From assembly GCA_017450485.1 (NCBI GenBank), contig JAFSTN010000036.1, forward strand, positions 1-55,592: 55,592 bases of DNA, read 5' to 3'. How positions within the stretch are numbered: position 1 is the stretch's first letter; each line of letters starts with the position of its first letter. Position numbers and translations under genes: made by a program. Positions 52,582 through 55,592 of the stretch are shown piece by piece. The stretch comes from Lachnospiraceae bacterium. GTDB taxonomy: Bacteria > Bacillota > Clostridia > Lachnospirales > Lachnospiraceae. The notes below the pieces were generated by a model. That model was not told where the DNA came from and did not search any database. It worked only from the letters and a program-made list of their open reading frames with translations.

Positions 52582-53427
52582 CTACTGGAGCAGGCTCTCT
52601 GTACCTATCTGTTTGAAAGTGTTAAACAGAAGTCTGAGCCACGAATTGCCTCCAAGGAATAACCTCGACAGCAATATGCTGAGCGCCGCGATACCGAGTA
52701 TCACACTGATCCAGAAAAGTATGCCGAGTATATTGTCCGTATTGCGGGTAAGCCATAATCTGAAGCGTCTGTACGGTGTCAGCTTCTCCGTGCTGACCGC
52801 GGCGATGGTGACGTCCCTGTACAGATCGGTAAATCTGTCATAGCTTCCGTTCGAGGTTTTCTTTTCCAGCAGATAATAGCTTGTAGCCTTCTGACCTGCT
52901 TTGGGTTCGAGCATCTTAAGCAGGAGCTTCGCACACACACCCGTGCACTCGCTCTCACCTATCTCGGGATCGAGATCGGCCAGATCCATCTCATATCCGA
53001 AGTATACCGACCTGTCATTCGCCATCTGAAGCTGATCACCGGTAAGCAGCAGATACAGTATCGGATAAGGCAGATTACAGGTGATACATGCAAGTATCGT
53101 GCTGATACACACCTCTTCGCACTGTGCGAGAGTCAGCGTTTCGCCGTTATAGAACTCCGAAAGAGGTCTTTCACGGTGATACGGAAATACCAGGATCTCC
53201 TGATCGCCGTATGCGAACTCCTCTATCAGCACCCCGTCTCCGGTGCGGTCTGACATATTAAACAGCTCGAGAATCTGGCGTACCCTCGTGTGATTGTGCA
53301 CAACGATCACCGTGTACATAATGCTCCCGCCGGAGTTTAAGTCCTTGCATATATAGCAGTCACTGACCTCACCGACACTTTTGGTGCTCACGGTCAGAAG
53401 ACGCATTTTGCCGGATTCATATATCAT
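52582..53427 (-). CDS. Pseudokinase-like single-pass membrane protein
   Basis: A 281-residue protein. Residues about 1-220 are soluble and have the order of a kinase fold: beta-rich start, LIEEFAYGDQEILVFPYHRE (hinge-like), helix, then LYLLLTGDQLQMANDRSVYFGYEMDL where HRD and DFG loops should be, but neither motif is present. A membrane helix (about 228-252) and a short outside tail follow. The layout resembles EssB/YukC of type VII secretion (pseudokinase inside, helix, outside tail), by architecture only. ATG 53427 has AAGGAG 9 bases upstream. It is the second gene of the operon. Confidence 0.55.
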   Translation of the reverse strand: MIYESGKMRLLTVSTKSVGEVSDCYICKDLNSGGSIMYTVIVVHNHTRVRQILELFNMSDRTGDGVLIEEFAYGDQEILVFPYHRERPLSEFYNGETLTLAQCEEVCISTILACITCNLPYPILYLLLTGDQLQMANDRSVYFGYEMDLADLDPEIGESECTGVCAKLLLKMLEPKAGQKATSYYLLEKKTSNGSYDRFTDLYRDVTIAAVSTEKLTPYRRFRLWLTRNTDNILGILFWISVILGIAALSILLSRLFLGGNSWLRLLFNTFKQIGTESLLQ

Positions 53428-53439
53428 CCGATGGGCTCC

Positions 53440-55293
53440 TTACAGATCGAGTTTCGGTATATCAACCATGGGTTCCGGCTTCTGCTCGGGTGTTCCGCCC
53501 GGATCCGACTCCTTGGCATCGTTCTTGACTATCGCATATGCATAGGTGCATACCATGGGCATATCGGAGCAATATATCCTGATCTCGTATACACCCTCCT
53601 TGGCCGGTGCGGTATATACTCCGTCAGTGGACACTTCACCGCTGCCGGATGCTGTCAGCTCATAGGTGATGCTGACGGGATCCATATTGTTGAACTGTAC
53701 GCCGAAGTAATAATTCTCACGAGGTCTCATGACAACAGTGGGGGTCTTGGCCGTGATGGTCTTGCCGTAATAATCCGCAGTATCGAGGTCGTCACCCGAA
53801 GGGAACCTGATGGCTACCCATCTGTATGTCAGCACAAGGAAATCAACGTCATGCAAAAGCTTGGCTGCCACAACGAAGCTGCCCTTGTCATTGAGCACCC
53901 TGACCGCGGTCTCCGCATCAACCAGCTGCTGTGACTGTCTGGAGAAAAGCTCGGGATTACCGTATACGGTACTCTTGGCATTGGCCCCGAGTGCCTGATC
54001 GGCGGAGAGGTACTCATATCCTATCGATACATATACATTGCCGCTGCCGAGCCCGTGCGTGATCTCTCCGGAATAGCGTATATCTCCGGCTCTGGCGTCC
54101 TTGCCCAGAGGGATCTCCAGTACGCCCGTAGCCACATTCTTAAGCTCGGAACCGGTGATCAGAGCGGGGGCAGTATCCGATGAAGAATTCGCATCCGCTG
54201 TTTCGGGGACGGATATATCCGCTTCCTTGACGTAATACTCCATGTATTCGGTGCGGATCGAATTCTGTGCAGGCAGATCTATATAAGCATCGGTTGCGGG
54301 ATCAATTACATCCTCGATCACATAGGCGCTGTCGGTGCGCATCAGTTTGATATCGGCCAGGCGGATCGAATCCGTACCCATACCCTGTCTCATCTCGAGG
54401 TTGAGTCTGCCGAGCTCGCGTCCGACAAGTGCTGAGGGAGAATCCTCCGAAAGTCTGACTCTTATGGCTATGCTGCTCTCGGCACCTATAGCCTTATCAT
54501 CCTCAAATGCCGTCGCGGATCCGCTCCTCAGGATCACATTGGATTCTATACCGGGCTGGCTCATGGTCTTCACCCAGTAATCCCTGTACATCACACCGCC
54601 CTCCGGCAGTTCTATATCATCCACGCAGATCTCTATCTGCTGTGTACCATCCGGTGCCGTAAATGCCGGTATATCCAGAATCCCCTTGAACGAAAGCTTC
54701 ACGTCCGCATCGGTCTTTTTGTGTATCTCAAGCCTGATCTTTACATTGCGGTCCTTGCATACGGTCGTTGGCATCACAATAAATCCGGTAAAGTTCGCTC
54801 CCGAGAACACCTGCTCCTTCGTCAGGAACTCGGACTCCAGCTCCAGCCCTTCCTCATAATCCTCGCGATCGCAGAGGAATAACTCGAAGCCCTCACTGAT
54901 ACGGTTGAATTCATAATCCTGGTCCGTATCCTTGTGGCTCACGGCATATACGGAATGTATCTCATTCTCCTTGTATCTCACGCAGAGACTTGCCAGATCG
55001 GTATGAAGAGAATCAAATCCCGATATCGTGGACAGCTTCTTGACGATGGATGAGTCAATGATAATCTCACGCCCGGTACCGTCAATGACCACACCGCTTT
55101 CAACCAGTATCGACAGATCGTCCAGATTAAACACGCCGCACCCGCATACGATACCTGATCCGTACATGAGGCTGTTCATAAACCTGAGCTTGTCAATGTG
55201 GTAGTTCTGCTCCGCCTGGAAATCAGCCGTGGTAAGCATCTTACCCGGATAATAGCGGTTCCTTTCAAACGGATATAACTGACTGTTTGGCAT
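53440..55293 (-). CDS. eCIS-associated protein with conserved DFxxEQ N-terminus
   Basis: A 617-residue soluble protein and first gene of the operon. The N-terminus YPFERNRYYPGKMLTTADF, EQNYHIDKLRFMNSLMYGSGIVCGCGV matches a widespread family found next to DUF4255/eCIS loci of various bacteria; a biochemical role is unknown to me. The middle has YVKEADISVPETADANSS and other beta segments; the C-terminal ~130 residues look like an Ig-like domain (MVSITYELTASGSGEVSTDG-type pattern, then IRIYCSDMP). No signal peptide or membrane helix. ATG 55293 has GGGGGT 9 bases upstream. A surface or adaptor component of the particle is likely from context. Confidence 0.75.
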   Translation of the reverse strand: MPNSQLYPFERNRYYPGKMLTTADFQAEQNYHIDKLRFMNSLMYGSGIVCGCGVFNLDDLSILVESGVVIDGTGREIIIDSSIVKKLSTISGFDSLHTDLASLCVRYKENEIHSVYAVSHKDTDQDYEFNRISEGFELFLCDREDYEEGLELESEFLTKEQVFSGANFTGFIVMPTTVCKDRNVKIRLEIHKKTDADVKLSFKGILDIPAFTAPDGTQQIEICVDDIELPEGGVMYRDYWVKTMSQPGIESNVILRSGSATAFEDDKAIGAESSIAIRVRLSEDSPSALVGRELGRLNLEMRQGMGTDSIRLADIKLMRTDSAYVIEDVIDPATDAYIDLPAQNSIRTEYMEYYVKEADISVPETADANSSSDTAPALITGSELKNVATGVLEIPLGKDARAGDIRYSGEITHGLGSGNVYVSIGYEYLSADQALGANAKSTVYGNPELFSRQSQQLVDAETAVRVLNDKGSFVVAAKLLHDVDFLVLTYRWVAIRFPSGDDLDTADYYGKTITAKTPTVVMRPRENYYFGVQFNNMDPVSITYELTASGSGEVSTDGVYTAPAKEGVYEIRIYCSDMPMVCTYAYAIVKNDAKESDPGGTPEQKPEPMVDIPKLDL

Positions 55294-55368
55294 TAACTTT
55301 TACCCCCGAAATAAAGTATATATAAAACGTTTGCATGCCACCTGAAGGCATAGTTACATACAGATAAC

Positions 55369-55417
55369 ATTATAGCATAAATATATGCTAACAAATGCAT
55401 TCCAACAAACTTCCAAC
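55369..55417 (-). promoter_or_regulatory. eCIS operon promoter with GTTGGAA direct-repeat operator
   Basis: GTTGGAA heptamers at 55400-55406 and 55411-55417 (minus strand) are 11 bp apart. A perfect, extended -10 (TGCTATAAT; hexamer 55369-55374) starts 25 bp downstream; the -35 position holds CATTTG, a poor match. Transcription would start about 70 bp before the ATG at 55293. A small hairpin (TGCC...GGCA, about 55334-55350) lies in the leader. The same operator layout occurs at both surface-protein promoters. Confidence 0.8.
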
Positions 55418-55535
55418 AAATAAACTCACGGCATATGAACCTTGCAGAGCTCCTGCTTACAGGTATACAGATACTCGGAAGTTTGACAGTTCATCCTTGA
55501 TCAAGTGAATAGTAAAGCAATGCTTAGCCCTTGTA

Positions 55536-55564
55536 AAGACTGGATTCCCGGTCTTTTATTTTTG
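55536..55564 (+). terminator. Plus-strand terminator at right edge
   Basis: AAGACTGG and CCGGTCTT form an 8-bp stem (one G-T pair) with loop ATTC, followed by TTATTTTT on the plus strand. The stretch 55418-55535 between the operator and this hairpin has no gene I can support; it contains a TTGACA without a good -10, a CTTGATCAAG palindrome (55496-55505) and short peptide frames without ribosome sites. The terminator may end a short plus-strand RNA from this stretch. Confidence 0.6.
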
Positions 55565-55592
55565 TCAAATTTTATGCATTTTGTTGTAGCAT

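Noticed and set aside
2342-54580. Many plus-strand open frames over 60 codons opposite the minus-strand genes
   Set aside because: They lie inside well-supported genes, lack ribosome sites and family motifs, and have composition expected of antisense frames.
19614-55293. Prophage
   Set aside because: Tail-like genes are complete but there is no capsid, portal, terminase, integrase, repressor or lysis cassette, and DUF4255, DUF6760 and AAA+ genes mark it as an eCIS.
19614-55293. Type VI secretion system
   Set aside because: No TssJ, TssL, TssM, ClpV or split TssB/TssC sheath; a single phage-type sheath and DUF4255 cap are present instead.
55435-55500. Short peptide frames upstream of the eCIS promoter (21 residues on plus, 22 residues with three Cys on minus)
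   Set aside because: Neither has a convincing ribosome site, and frames this short arise often by chance.

Overview
The window reads as a chromosomal segment of a low-to-mid GC Firmicute, most likely a Clostridia/Lachnospiraceae-type monoderm. The evidence is the fused ~1,260-residue PurL, QueH, an elongator tRNA-Met of Bacillus/Clostridia type without encoded CCA, InlB-type repeat surface proteins and strong AGGAGG-type ribosome sites. No species can be named from the sequence alone. Almost every gene is on the minus strand, so gene order is best followed from the right end of the window to the left.

Region 1 (1-1720) is a remnant of an integrative element at a tRNA locus. It holds a 5'-truncated tyrosine recombinase, a 20-bp copy of the tRNA-Met 3' half, a BrnT-type toxin with a small BrnA-position partner, and a tRNA-Val/tRNA-Met transcription unit with its own promoter and terminator. 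Region 2 (1788-2255) is an array of nearly nine 54-bp tandem repeats that abuts the tRNA promoter. Region 3 (2270-11434) is a co-directional housekeeping group: DUF6508 protein, purL, queH, a D-2-hydroxyacid dehydrogenase, argS and an AI-2E/PerM-family membrane protein, closed by a terminator. Region 4 (11483-19461) has a membrane acyltransferase and two large secreted, membrane-anchored surface proteins.

Region 5 (19614-55293) is the main feature: 29 co-directional, tightly packed genes for an extracellular-type contractile injection system (eCIS, phage-tail-like). Recognisable structural genes are sheath, tube, a second tube-like protein with a long repeat tail, PAAR-like tip (DUF4280), gp5-like spike, gp27/gpD-like hub, two Afp7-like tube/hub adaptors, gp25-like wedge, two baseplate-J proteins, a tail-protein-I homologue, a Pvc16/DUF4255 cap protein, DUF6760, a baseplate/hub assembly chaperone and the AAA+ ATPase. 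Capsid, terminase, integrase and lysis genes are absent, so this is not a prophage; TssJLM genes are absent, so it is not a classical T6SS. No tape measure, tail fibre or effector is recognisable.

Unusually, the operon also carries membrane and signalling genes. At its head are a pseudokinase-like membrane protein, a membrane sensor with a degenerate class III cyclase domain, a membrane MORN-repeat protein, a TolC-like coiled-coil secreted protein and a large anchored coiled-coil protein. At its tail are a STAS protein, an orphan FtsE-like ABC ATPase, a membrane HATPase protein without a phospho-acceptor His box, and an SH3b membrane protein. My inference is that this is a membrane-tethered, signal-gated injection machine of a monoderm.

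The eCIS operon promoter and the promoters of both surface-protein genes share one operator: two GTTGGAA heptamers 11 bp apart, ending 24-26 bp upstream of a -10 box. This suggests that one OmpR/PhoB-like activator, not encoded here, controls the machine and both surface proteins together.
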